From Camarhynchus parvulus (Eukaryota; Chordata; Aves; Passeriformes; Thraupidae): DNA of 64,000 bases. The notes under the pieces are model-generated. The model worked only from the letters and a program-made list of their open reading frames with translations, made no database searches and was not told the DNA's origin. The stretch spans positions 50,773,493 to 50,837,492 of the forward strand of contig NC_044573.1 in assembly GCF_901933205.1 (NCBI RefSeq). The letters run 5' to 3'. The translations under genes and the position numbers were made by a program. This document shows positions 36,051 to 48,764 of this stretch, one piece after another. Position 1 is the first letter of the stretch; every line of letters starts with the position of its first letter.

Positions 36051-39000
36051 TTTATTGTCACTGGATGCCAATTAAGTTCATCACTAAAACTGCAGCAACT
36101 TCTTCACCACAGTTTGATATCTCTGCTGGACAAACCATCTCATTCCCATGCAGTAGTTAATGAATGAGTGGACCAATATTCACCTGTTCATCACACAAAA
36201 GAATTGATTTTGAAATCAAGTAGCTGTATCTTTTATCAGCAAAGTCCATTTGTTCTATAAATGGAAACTAATACATCTGCTTAAACTGATGTGACAGCCA
36301 GAACATGATGCCATCCCAAAATATTTGTGCACTGAACAGGTTTCTTAGGATAGAAATAGACATCTTGAAGTAGGAGCAGCCCAGCTTTTTTGGATAAGCT
36401 GGTGCTTGTTGCTGTTGTACGTGGTTTTCAGAGTTCTCCTCTGCAATAAGCTCAAACATCTGGTAATGACACTGGGAGTGGTGAGTATACACACAGCTGG
36501 TCATGCAATAATTCAAGCATTTATAGATTTGGAAAATACAATGAGAGGGAAGGTGTTGTGTATCTACTCATGATGTTTCTGTAATGCACATGTGTACACC
36601 AGATCATGAGGCAAGGGTATGACAAATTGCTGGGGAGAAGTTACAGCATGAGACATTGACATGGTCCCATCCCAGACTGTGTCTAGCACTACCTGAAAGA
36701 TTAGGCATCTCTGTTTTGAGTTGATTATCATAAGGAAGCAGAGCACTGAATACACAGTACACAAATTCTTCCCTTACCACAAAGATTTTATTCTTATGGG
36801 AAAATAGTTGAGATGATGAAACTAAATGCATCTTATTTCGTACTAGTGATTTTGTAACACAGCACTAACTCATAGTGTGCACCACATAACACAACTGTAA
36901 AAGCAATTAGAAATTCTATAACACCCTTCGAGTAAAAGAACTAAAATAGTTTAGTTTTGTTTAAAAGTAACCAAATTTCTTTTATATCCACAAGTTTTCT
37001 TTTCAACATCTGGACCTCAATTGAGAAGAAAAAATAATGTGTTTATAAGTCTGCAGAGTTTTCTCTATCTTTTTTTTTCTGTGCTGCTGCAGTACTTTTC
37101 AGTTGTAGCAGCTATTTTATGAACTCATGAGCTAAGCAGTTCCAAATTGGAAATGTACCAACCACTCCTACTATTCAACAAAATGTTTTCAAGAGCAGTT
37201 AAAAATACCAAGGGAAAAAAATATCCAACCCTCATTCTACATCAGATTCCAGCTTAGTAGTAACAAAAATAATCCTGTTGGGATCTAAGTTGTCAAATAA
37301 TAGGTTTAGCATTCTAAATCCACAGTCAGCTCTTGTTTACACTGAGAATTTCTAAGAAAGAAATTCTGATGGCTCTCCTGTCCTGGTATTGTCATTTGTG
37401 AGGGAGCACAGGTAGGCAAGAGTTCACTATCCACATCTACTGTTACCACAATCTTTCTCCTTTCTATGCATCTTGATCTGATGGTAAAACCAGATTTGTT
37501 GGAAGGACTCTAGTCCTCAACATAGTTAATTTTCAAGCAAGTGTAGAGGCTGACTAAACCAGTCCAAGCAATTAACTAACTTTTCGTGATTTCCACATCA
37601 AGCACAAGGACAACAATTTTTAGATGAAGTCTCCAGGTGTTGCTGGAGATTGACGACTGTAATGACATTGGTGAAAGTGATCTTTCCCACACCCAACCAA
37701 ATCTTTTGGCAACAAAGTTTTTTGCTGTGATGCTACTGGTTGTTTGATGGTGAAACACACAAAAATGAAATCAATTTGGTAGCCTCTTAGAGAAAGCCTG
37801 TGGGTCATCTGCACTGGTCTTTAGTTTGATTTTCTCTGGGACAGGCACTTACAGTTCATACCTAAGAAGTGTGTAGTAAGAAGTACATGAGAAATAAAGA
37901 TGGTAGGAATTATTATTTTACAACTCTTCTAACTCTTCCAAAGCCAACTCCACCTGAGGGTTTGAATGATGTGTCTAATATTAACATACCCTTTCAGGCC
38001 CACAGCATTTTTGTGCTGTGATAACTAAGATTCCCACCACAGAATATCCACCCACATCTCAGAGAGAATGGTGTTTTAGATATCAGAACTATATTGTATC
38101 TTTCCCTCTTGTCTGAAACTTATTCAAAACTCTGAAATTCAAAGCAGTATCTATATGCTAATGTAGTTCGTGTCCTACTTAAATTCATTAACTGTAATAA
38201 ACAACAAATTTATAGCCCTAGGTCCAATGGAGAACTTCAACATCTCTAAAGAGAAAGTCAGCAATGTCTTTCAGGCACTGCTATCCAATTTGGTATCCAC
38301 GAGGATTTCAGCAGTATACAGTATAATGTGATCTCTCCCAAAATTATCAGGTATCACTGAAAAACACTGAGCAAGGGAAATCTCAGCTCCCATGCTTCTT
38401 TTGAACAAAGGAAACCTGAGTCCATTAAATGTTTGCTTTCATGTACCCTTGGAAGAGCAGAGTTCACTACATTGCTTTTAGAAGGCAGGTGATTTATAAG
38501 ACTGTGCTCACCATTTAGAGAGCAGTTTAGTTGTCAGAGAATTCACCTGGAAACTCGGAAACCTGGTCAGGCTAGAGTAATAAAAGGTGGAAAGGGGCTG
38601 AGCTTTTCCTCACTAAAGTGCCCTAAGCTGTGGGCTGATCCCTACTAGTTCTGTGTAGAAAGGCGATTAAAAGCAAAACTCTGTATAAAATTAGGTATCT
38701 TACTCACTTAAAAGTGGGATTTAGAACCCCTCTTTTCTAAGGGAATCTTCAGTTAAGATAGGAATGACCAACCTACTTAGCTGTACATTAAAAAAGATTC
38801 TTCTTTTGGTCAAAAGGCATATGATAACTTGGAGAGCCAAGGAAGCCACTGCAGGAGTGGCTGTGTACAGAAGGCGACAAGTTCTCTTCAGGGGAGACTG
38901 TCCCACTGCAGATCACACCTGGTTCTAGCAGTCCTCATTGGCCAGAACTGAGATACACCAAATATCCTCATCCACACTTAATCTGATGCCACTAAAATTG

Positions 39001-40309
39001 TCCTCTCACTTTGGATTTTTGGGATATTATATTAACTGGCCACAGGAACAATCCTATACTGTGTTTAAAAACTGAAGTAAATAAAAGTGCGTTGTTAAAA
39101 CCAGATCCTGTCAAAGTAAGTTGTCCACTTACTTAAATAAATTGAACAAATTGTGACTTTCTGCAGCATTCTACCCATCTTAAATTCCCACTGGGTTTTA
39201 AGCAAGAGTTGTTTACCAAAGCCCCCAAGCCAAAACAGTACAAGTAAGCACCTGGAGAATGAAATAGAGGAGTGATCTGAGCTTTCAGGGTTCCTGTTCT
39301 TAGGATACATTTGCAGTATCATGTTTAAGCATCGCCATTTTAGGTCTGGAGAGAATTTCAGATTCAGCCTAAATAATGTTTTAGCACATATAATCTTGTT
39401 TGTTTTATTGATATTTTATGCTCTTCCTTTCAGCTAGGTCATCTTCTGTTTTAAGTAAGTCTATTATTCTCCCTGAACGTCTAGGGGTAGAAAGCCAAGA
39501 GAGGAAGAGGATAATTTCTGTTCTCTGTCTTCCTCTTCTTGAAAACTCTTTCTCTGTAATGTCTTTTGAGAAGTCAGATGTTGCACTGAGGGCAAAATCT
39601 GATCTTAGTCAAATCAAAGGGAGGTTTGCATTGACTTCTCTGGAAATAGTATCTAGTCCTTAACATGATTTAACCCACAAAGAATAGCTTTCTGAATCTG
39701 ATTAAGCACACTGTAATAATTGTTCTGACAACTTTTACCTTCCTTTCCATGAGCTGACACTGAGCTCTGGGCTAGTGTGGCTCCCAGTTAGACGGAGATT
39801 AAGTGATGCAGGAGATGTTATCTCTGACCTTCAGTACCACCTCCAGAGTGAGACACACTACTCTGATCTCTGGAAGGGGAAATCAGTCATATTTTGCTGA
39901 CTAAAACTGGCTTTTCCTTAGCAAAATTACAAAAATACCTCAAGGAAAAAAGTGTAGGTTATTACTTTGCACCAGAGTTGGCAAAACTGCACATTTTGCC
40001 TGTTTGGATTTGAGATTTAACACACATCTCTGCACAGCCCTCCCCCTCCTCAGTGTTCTTCTGAACAGAATATCAATGTCACCAGAGAGGAGTCATCTTT
40101 CCCTTTTTTTTATTTCTTCTTTTCTGCTGTTACTCCTCACTGAGTTTAAATTTCATTTACTTTGGCAAGAGGGTTTTTTTTTATTTTTTTTTCCTTTAAA
40201 AGTTTTAATCCACCTTGTAACACCACCCAAAAAGAAGCGAAATTAAGCTGCAGTGTGTACTAGGAGAGAAAACCTACTTTATTTATCACCCAGTCCTACT
40301 TCACCATGC
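36051..40309. other. Unannotated AT-rich DNA
   Basis: About 4.3 kb with no supported gene or repeat. The longest frames (for example 39418-39663) have no motif. Confidence 0.6.
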
Positions 40310-40560
40310 ACTGACCTAATTACAGCCCACACCACGCGGGGTAGGAGGAGCAGCAGAAGGAGCGCTTCTGCCACCTAGTGACTCCTGTCCTCCCGCAGTC
40401 CCCGGCACAATCCCTTTGTGGGATTGGCATCTTCCTGTCCCTAGCACTCGACAGCAAATGACCTTCCCCAGCCTGCCTGCCTGCATGCCGGGCTTATCTG
40501 CATACTGCTCTCTTCTCCTCTTTTACTGCTCCAAAACTGCGCTCACGGATGAATTGTGAC
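40310..40560. promoter_or_regulatory. Small GC- and CpG-raised patch containing a CTCF-like site
   Basis: This 250-base patch is GC-rich with roughly eight CpGs, against an almost CpG-free background. It includes ACGCGGGG, CCCCGGC, a (CCTG)3 run near 40475 and the CTCF-like site at 40368. It is too small for a classic CpG island. An enhancer, insulator or minor promoter is plausible but unproven. Confidence 0.35.
40368..40381 (-). promoter_or_regulatory. CTCF-like motif 2
   Basis: CTGCCACCTAGTGA on the plus strand is TCACTAGGTGGCAG on the minus strand. It matches the CTCF core at 13 of 14 positions, with the central CTAGGTGGCAG intact. It has the same orientation as the motif at 36036, 4.3 kb away. 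Of all motifs in the window this is the one I would trust most. Confidence 0.6.
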
Positions 40561-42001
40561 CTACAGCTGGCAACACTCAGGAAGGCAGGTGGGGGTTTAA
40601 AAAATCACTTAGAATGATGTAAAGCACAGCAGAATATCCCAGAATATTCAAACAGTGCTAATACGTGTCTGAGAACAGAAAATATTTTTTATGCACAGAC
40701 ATAGGCTGGGGTTTTCAAAGGGAGCACAGAGAGCTGGGTGCCACTGTGACTGTCACAAATTGGATGCACAAATTATTTGAGTCTTAAGCACTTGTACAAG
40801 ATTTTGCTTCTCCCTCTCCTGCAATTATATTTTTAGTAATCTTAATCCTGTAAAATGACAGGTGATCATGCACCAATTAGCCTATTTATTTATGATAACT
40901 TTTTCACCATGACAATCTTGGACTGAAAATGGAAAACAAATATTTTCCTATTCCTGGAGACATAAAAATATTACAGAGCAGAACAAAATTTGACTGTTGG
41001 AAAATTAAGGGTTTTTTTTCCATTATTTTTCTTTCAAAGTACATCAATATTTTTGTTCAGAACTGCTCCGAAGGTAATTTTTCATAATTGGGATGTTGGT
41101 GTTAAAGTAAATGTACACTATTGACCCAACTTGCTGTGCAAGTGAGAGTATGTGAGCTCTTAAAGATTCCTGTAAGCAAATTTGAACATTTTCCCCCAAC
41201 ATGTGCAGCTCAAGGGAAACATGAGATATTATTTCAAGCTTTGTTTATATAAAAAACTTTCATCCTTTTTTTCAATTGTTCTAGTGAAGGGGTCCAATAC
41301 AACAAATTTTATACTGTTTTTGAATTTATTTTTATTTTCAGGTAAATTCTAGAATGAAAATTAAGGTTTCAGGATGCAGCATTAAACAATAAAAAAATAC
41401 TCTGACAATTGCCTTCTCAATTTCCAGCCATTTCCAGTCATGTTATTTTTTGGCACCCAAGACAGTATGTCCAGGGGTCTTTTAAAATATGTGAAATGTA
41501 TTCTGCAAATTTATCTTCTCATTGTAAGCAATATGATCACTATCTTTCAGAAAGATTTCATAGTGAGCCACTGATGTTAAACAGGGGATTAATAACATTC
41601 ACTCTGCTCTCATAAATGCTCAAGTCATCCAGAAGTGTGCCTGGTTTGAATGTGACATGGTTTCCTTCCAGACCATATTCTCCTGCTGCCTCCCCAGAGC
41701 AGCCAGGGAGCCGAGGCAAGGAGGGAAAGAAGGCTCCTGCCACAGAGCCAAAGTACAGCCAAAGGGCTCGTGTCCCCACAGGCACAGACACACTTTCTGC
41801 CTGTCTTCTCTGTATCCATCTCCACCTTGGGATCTGCTTTGCAGAAATGCTGAGCACTCTTGTTTGTAGCTAAAGCTGTGCTCCACGTTTAAATAGACTC
41901 CTCTGTCATACCTTAAGATGCAAATAATCACATTTTAAACATCTCAGATTAGCCACTCCACATTCAAGTACACTTTTCATGCTTACCTCTCTTTTCCTCA
42001 G
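40561..42001. other. Unannotated DNA with a GC-raised part at 41650-41870
   Basis: The GC-raised part is open in several frames on both strands (up to 103 codons), as expected from composition. Nothing is recognised. The last 25 bases are the pyrimidine tract before the next entry. Confidence 0.5.
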
Positions 42002-42090
42002 TTCTCTGTGCATAAAAAAGAGGCAATGCTCTCAACAGAGATGTTGTGATGATAAAGGAATTGTTTATGAAGCCCTCAAATATATCAGTG
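42002..42090 (+). other. Internal-exon-like segment, 89 bases
   Basis: A strong acceptor (pyrimidine-rich CTCTCTTTTCCTCAG ending at 42001) is followed 89 bases later by donor-like CAGTG|GTAAGC at 42091. One of the three frames is open throughout and reads SLCIKKRQCSQQRCCDDK before continuing. The other frame tested hits a stop. The peptide is cysteine-rich, but I recognise no family. Phase would be 2 in and 1 out. Pseudo-exons of this quality are common in introns, so this is a candidate only. Confidence 0.2.
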
Positions 42091-42327
42091 GTAAGCACTG
42101 TAGAAAAAATGACATGAGGAACAGGTCAAAATTGTGTGCAGTAGATAACTTGCAGGAGTATCCACTGAACAGGAACCGAAAGATGCTGTGAGAGCATTGA
42201 AAATGTTGGCTATGGGAGCATTATGCATTCTGTACTTTGATTGGAACAGGAACACTATAGAAATATATAATGTAAATAATACATCTGTACACTATATAAT
42301 ATTCACACCATAGGAAGCCTACCCAAA
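42091..42327. other. Unannotated DNA
   Basis: Nothing recognised. Confidence 0.5.
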
Positions 42328-42392
42328 ATTATTAAAACTGAAGAAATTGTTTCAGAAGAAATTATTTAAACTGAAGAAATTGTTTCACTTCT
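42328..42392. repeat. 33-bp tandem duplication
   Basis: Two adjacent units share ATTATTAAAACTGAAGAAAT-like sequence with one difference in the first 27 bases. The last few bases differ. Confidence 0.85.
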
Positions 42393-43425
42393 GTCCCACA
42401 TAGTTACAGATCTTACTAACATTCTAGGACCTTAAACATGTTTCAGGTTTTCTCCTATGTTGCTTGTCATACCATAAATACTGTTGTGATCTTACAGGTC
42501 CAACTGAATCAGAAACTTCTTCCTCTTTCTATAGAAATCAATGGCTAGAGATTATTTGATAATGCAATCTAGATTTTTGACTGCCTTAATATGCATAATT
42601 TTAACTCTGTTTATTTCCCTGGAATCTTAGTTCTTTTTAGAACACATTTTTGATATCTGATTTGGGTTATATGGTATGACAGGGTTAGGCACCATCTGAT
42701 CTGTCTATGATGCCAGACATTTTATAAATACATCAAAAAATAAATAAAACCTCTCCTCTCAGCCATAGAAGTTAGATCAAGAGTATTTCCACTTGTTGGA
42801 TTCTGCGTGTTCTGTATTAAGGAAAGGTAATATGGTAAAAGCTGAAAGGGGGATATTTTCAATTGTGTTATGAGGGCAGCCAAAGAGTAGGTTACTCCAA
42901 AATTATTTGAGAATATCCATGGCTCTTAGTCTGCTCCTGGGAAGGGTTCATTCCTGGTTTCATTTACATGACTGTTCAGTGCAAATCCTGAAATGGATCT
43001 AGGTTGGAAATTACATTCTCAGCACAAATTATTTTACCCAACTTGCTGCTGTAAACAGCTACCATCTACCCACCCATACAGTTCTTATTGGTTTTGATGG
43101 TATTGCTTCAGTGGAAAAAATATGTATAACTTTACAAATGCAGAGAGATGTTTTTAGAAAATCAGGAAAGGCTTCAAACCCAATTTGATATTTTACTTTA
43201 AAAAAAAATGGGAGGGAAAAAATTAAATTAGTTTTTAAATGATGGGATAAAGCAAATATTTAAGAGGGAAATTGAGACCTGTCTGCCACAGAAATTCAAA
43301 TTTAACTGGAATTTGAGCCTCAATATTCAAATATTAGTGCCTAATTTCTTCCCATATTACTTCAAGTGTTTCTGAGTTCAGTTGGGGTCATCACTTTGTA
43401 CAAAATACAAATTAAGTATATATAT
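42393..43425. other. Unannotated AT-rich DNA
   Basis: Nothing recognised. Confidence 0.55.
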
Positions 43426-43468
43426 TTTTTCAATATATTTTTATATATATATATATATATGTATATTT
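43426..43468. repeat. (TA)n microsatellite
   Basis: Alternating TA interrupted by a T-rich stretch; the longest pure run is about 43442-43460. Confidence 0.85.
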
Positions 43469-44160
43469 ATGTTGGTTATTTGGGAAAAGCAATTTTCCTT
43501 ATCCCAAAAGTGTCATAGGTATAATCGATAAAAGACTTCAGTGCTTATAAATTAGTCACAGTGATGTCTTTCAGAACACCTGCTGGTGACCATCAGCAAA
43601 TGTGTTTATCTTGCCAAAACACAGAAATACAATGACAACATCTTCAGCAAAAGCAGTTTTCTCTGGGTCCACTGCAGGGAACTCGCTCTAGGGAGTAGAA
43701 AATGTCCATAGACAAAAAAGCAGGTAGCTGCTGTGCTGTGTCTGAAAACACAACAGCTGAGAGGGGGAACTTGTAAGTCAATTCATAGGACACTGTGTCT
43801 TGTGTAGGAAGAGATCTGCTGATTGCTGGCCCAGATGTGCAAAGGGATGTTGCCTTCAGATAGGAAACTATATGTAAAGCAAAAATCCTGATCTAATTAC
43901 CTCTTTAAAAAAAATTGTGCACTACTAAGTACTATTTTTAAGAAGTTCGCTTCTGTCTCAGTGACTGAGCGAATGAATGAAAAAAAACCAGTCAGTAGAC
44001 GCTTACTGGATTTGCTCCTACTCTTTTCTGGGTTATCCAAACAGAAGAGATGTAGTTTTAGACGTGTCTTGAAAAGTTTGCATCTCCTTTCTTCAGATGA
44101 CATGCACTCACACAGTCTGGAGTCCCAAACTATCAGAGAATAAAAAGCACGTGGTCCTTT
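43469..44160. other. Unannotated DNA
   Basis: Nothing recognised. Confidence 0.5.
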
Positions 44161-44216
44161 TCATAGAGTTTTAAGTTATACTAGAGTGCTAAAACTATCT
44201 ACTCTGACCTCAATAC
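44161..44216 (-). mobile_element. Possible ancient CR1-type tail remnant
   Basis: TCATAGAGTTTTAAG followed 30 bases later by ATCTACTCTGACCTC resembles the reverse of the 3' tail of old reptile-type CR1 elements. Only about 55 bases match and divergence is high, so this is tentative. Confidence 0.3.
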
Positions 44217-47200
44217 CAGGTGTCAGGATCCAAGAAACAACCAAGCTAAGCTTTTTAAGGATGTAGAGGGACCTCTAGGGGACTCAGAATTGGTTTTATA
44301 GCTAGAGATTCATTTCCATAAAGTGATAGCAGATAAAGATCCTCTGCCCTGGAAACACATTGTGCAAGCTGGAGATAAAGAATTTGGCTAGAGCCTTGTA
44401 AAACCTAAGGGAACTTAGTGAAACCAGATGGGCTTGGCATATCAGTGTAAACAGCAAGGTTGAGTTGAGTCCAGGAGGAGCACACTGGGACAATGCTCCA
44501 TGGGGTCACAGTCTGGCTTGCATTTTTTCCTGCAGACTGCTCTGCAGAAACCTCTTGGGAAATTGTCCCAACACAGTGAGCAGTTAGGTAGACTGGATTT
44601 CCCTGCTTTAATTGGCAGACCTGATGGCTATCCTAGCTGTGAGAAATCATTCTTACCTTTAAAACTGCTTACTCCTGAAACTCATAAAGTAAAGAGAGTG
44701 CCTTTTGTCTCCAATCAGATCAGGTCTAACATGACTGGTACTGTACAAACAGGCCAATCATGATTTGCAATGAGACAGACTGCACACGTAGTATCAGATA
44801 GATATAGGAAAAGAAATCTCAATGAAAAGCCTCCCTAGAAACAGTTAGAAGCCCTTAATTATGTCATCCTTAGAACCCTGCAACACAAACATCTTCTAAA
44901 TAACATGGTTTGAAAACTATGAGGTGTGATGAAGTTATTCAATTTCTGGAGCAAACCATAAGCATCTCCACCTAATAGTAGTTGCTATAAATTATGTTGC
45001 CAAGTGATAATGAATATTAGCTTACTTGTGGCTATAGGAAAGTGTTTGTGTCTACATGGAAAAGGAGAACAGCTTTCTCACACCTTCTCTGCTGCAGTTT
45101 TACAAAAAGAGTTGATTATAGATGTAGAAGTCGTTCTGCTTTGTTGCAAAATTTGTTTTAGTATATCTTGCCTCTAAAATGTTATGCAAAGCTTCATTAT
45201 ATTTTAATCCGCAGGTAGATTAGATAAAGAATGCCCCAGGGAAACAGATTTTTTTTTTTTCTTTCTGATTTTTGAGAGGGAAAATGGTTTGAGGTAAAGT
45301 GCCTGCAACAGAGGAAACTTGCTTAAATCAACAATAAGGTACTATAAGGAGCAACATGTCAGAGCCACTAAGCCAGAGTGATGCACAGATTTTGTGTAAA
45401 TCCCATGATCACCAAATGAATCCACTTATTGCTTACAGCACCTGTGACCTGATGCTCCTCACCTTTCTCACTTACAGAGTGACTCTTCTGTCTTCAGTTG
45501 TGTTCCTCCACACTCTGTGTCCTTTAGCTGCTCCTGCAATGGGTAACAAGTGTATATGTAGGAAAGAAGCTGTGGAAAAATATTTAGACAGAATATGATT
45601 TCTGTTACAGAAACTATGTACAGACTCAGAAGAAAAAGAAAGAAGTTGAGGAGGTATCTGATAATTTTGAATTGGGCTGACAGACAATCAAATTCAAACA
45701 ATACTGTGGTATGTTATACTTGTATTACGTGCTACAATTAAAGGAACTTTAAATTTTCCATAGGGTGCCAAAAAATACTTCCCTTAATTTTGTGTTTGGT
45801 CATTCTTGATCATTAGAGAATATTTTTGTTATATATATGACTCTCCTAAAGTGCCAAGTAGCGTGCCACATCCACTTTACATATCCAGTTGGGAACTTCT
45901 GGATTTCCCACTTTTGGAAAGATGCTATTTGGTATCTCACTATCTCTGTTCTATTCATTGACTGAAGACACAGCTTGATGTAATGACAATTAAACATCTT
46001 TGTAACATTTCCAATTTCAGGAAAGTGTGGAAATGAGGAGGCTTCTTCTCTTTTCTTCTACCACCTTAAAATATTTTATGAGTAATTTGGCTTATATTTT
46101 GATCTGCAAGGTCTTTCTAGAAAATGCATAAAATTCTGTGATCTAAAGATTACAGAATACATACTTTTAAAATGTTTTCAGATATGTCTAAATAGTGCTG
46201 AATGCTGCATCTATTTTAATGTTTTATCATTTTTTAATGACAACGACAGATAATGATTTATTTTAAAGAACTCCTGCAATTAAACTGAAGTCTACATTGG
46301 CAACATACAGCTGGGACAACTGAAACAAACATCTCACTTAGGTACCAGCTTTCTGGCATTCAAATTACACCACAATTGCTCTTTATAAATATGTGCTTCC
46401 TTTTTTGGTTTTTTTTTCTTTTATTTTTTATTTTTCGCAGATGAAGGATGGAAAATATAAAAAGATCTTCACTACAGACCTATTCTAATCCTTCTCACAC
46501 ATTTCCTATTCTGAAAGGTTCCTTCACAGCATCAAAAAAAATGCTTAGACTACCATGAGCAACTGGAATGATTTGTGCTTGTTTCCAGTGTTACGGTGGG
46601 ATTATCTTAACTCATTTTGATATTTCTGTTCCAGTATGTTGGAGGTCTCTGAAACATCCTTGTAAGCGTATAATTTCTGAGTTGGTACTATATTGACTCA
46701 TGTCATACACTGGGGATAGTAGGTGCTCTAAACTACTCCTTGTCCAAGCATGATACACTTAATTAACTTTCCAGCTTTCCTATGAGTCACAATTACATTG
46801 TGTTCCCATAAAACACTCATTTTGTTATTCTGCAAACTGAAAAAATTTATGTTGTAATTCACCTTGGTATAAATGATTCCAAATCATGCATCCTCATGAA
46901 AGGCAGCTTTCTCAATTTGATAGAGTGATCAAATAATTTCTACTGAGAACAATCTTCCAACTTTTCTATTGCCATAATCTTGTAGCAGCCTGAGAGGACA
47001 TCAAAAACTGGACTAAGACCCCATGGTCAGGATAAATTTTACTGAATCAATCATTGATAAAGTTACTCAAGAGACATTATTAGAATTTCTGTTTCATGAA
47101 AATATACTATATTAAAATTTTAGTTTTGTATCATAGCATTGCAAAATTATGAGGATTTGAGTATATTTTTTTATTATTTTCTACATTTATATTTTATACT

Positions 47201-48764
47201 AGCTTTTCGCCTTTTACCATACCATGTCATACATTATTGCTTCAAAACTTAACACAGAAGTCTTCAGAGTTCTTAAGATTTGAGTCATGAGGCAAAGCTG
47301 CCGTTTAGTACTGTTGCAGACATTACCTTTTCTTGTATCAAAATGTTTTTTAACAAATAAACAAAATACAATAGCTACTTAAGAGTACTTTCTGCTTTGA
47401 AGGAAATACTCTTTTCCTTATCTAGAATGAAGAGAAAAAAAAAAAAAAAACAGTCTGTCTTAAGCCTGGTCTTCATATTAACAGTATCTCAGGATTTCAT
47501 TTAGTTTCAAATCTTCCCCTTACAAGGACTGTGGAGAACAGAGCTAGGGAACAAACACACCTACAGTCTTTTGCTTGTTTAGATATTCCATCATTTTCAC
47601 CGCCATTTGCCAATGAGATGAGAAACCAGCTATTCCCAGGAAGTCAGATATTTTTACAGATATGGAATAAGGAAGAGAAGGTCTCAGACCAAGGCACTCC
47701 TTTTTCTTGGTAGAGGTGGCATCCTGGAGTCAAGCAGACAAATATCTCTTTTGCCTAACTGGGAAACAAAAAATCCTTATGGGTTCAAATCCCAAACAGA
47801 ACAAATAAAAACAGTACAAGATCAGTACAATAAATCAGCCAGCCAGGAGAATTAAAGTAGCAAAAATATACTAAGGGAAATCACATCAAGGCAGGAAAAA
47901 AAGTAATATAAGGAGCATTCAGCTCCACGGAGAGAGACATAGTTAAATTAGCATGGAGTCATTAAGACAGAATAGGAAAAATACATTTTAAGACACCTGA
48001 AATGGAACAATATTATATTCTCACAGGTAAATTTACAAGGTAAGAAAGGAATGAGTAAAGTGCAGAGCTCAGTACAAAATTTTATTATCACTGTGTCTAT
48101 GATTATAATGTATTTACTTCTAACATTCTTAATAAAGCAACAAAGTCAAATATGCTCTGCAATAGTTTTTGCTACAAAGAGAGAACAAAATGAAAAATTG
48201 AAAAAAACTTTTGAAGAAAAAATTAAAAGATACAGTCAAATTAGTAAAATCTATACAGGCAGCACTTAGAGGGTTCAAGTATATAAGTATTGGTGTCTCA
48301 GATAAAATATATTAAGTCTTAACAAAAAGACAAGTAAAGCTAAAAAAATTTCAGCTTTTGAAGAGGGTAAAATGGAGTCTATTCAGTTTCAAATGTATTC
48401 TTCAGAAAACTGAAGATGTGGCCATGTAGGAAAAAGAAAAATAAGATCCAGTGATAGCAGAACAAGAAGGCTGATTCCAATACCATTGAAACACCTCAGG
48501 AGCAGGAAGCCTGAGAGAGAGTTAACAATGTCAAAGTACAGGAGCACTTAGAAAGCATAGAGCTGCAGTGAAAACCTTGAAACATATTGGTCTTGTGTTC
48601 ACCCCTTTGGGAACTGCTTTGCCTTTTTTTTTTTTTTTTCTGAGAGATAATGTAGATGAGGCAGAATAGACCTTTTGCAATGAAGCAGCAAAGTCTGAAA
48701 CCACTTTAAAAATGAACACCATGGGGCCAAGTAACATTCTTGTAAGACTTCTTAGGGAGATTGA
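44217..48764. other. Unannotated AT-rich DNA
   Basis: About 4.5 kb with no supported gene. It contains a 16-base A run at 47435-47450 and, near the right end, a 16-base T run at 48624-48639. Neither adjoins a recognisable retrocopy. A tRNA B-box-like GGGTTCAAATCC near 47781 has no matching A-box or tRNA fold. Confidence 0.6.

Noticed and set aside
41558..41931. Overlapping frames up to 103 codons as a coding exon
   Set aside because: Frames are open on both strands at once because of raised GC; no splice sites or motif.
43575..43595. CTCF-like CACCTGCTGGTG
   Set aside because: Only the outer half matches; the GCC core is absent.
46415..46490. Exon starting after the T-rich TTTTTCGCAG
   Set aside because: The frame closes after 15 codons, there is no donor, and T-rich DNA makes acceptor-like sites frequent.
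47435..47450. Poly(A) tail of a processed pseudogene
   Set aside because: Upstream sequence shows no coding or UTR resemblance and no flanking direct repeat was found.
47700..47800. tRNA gene or tRNA-derived SINE
   Set aside because: A B-box-like GGTTCAAATCC and a weak A-box-like word are present, but no cloverleaf, acceptor stem or tail can be drawn.
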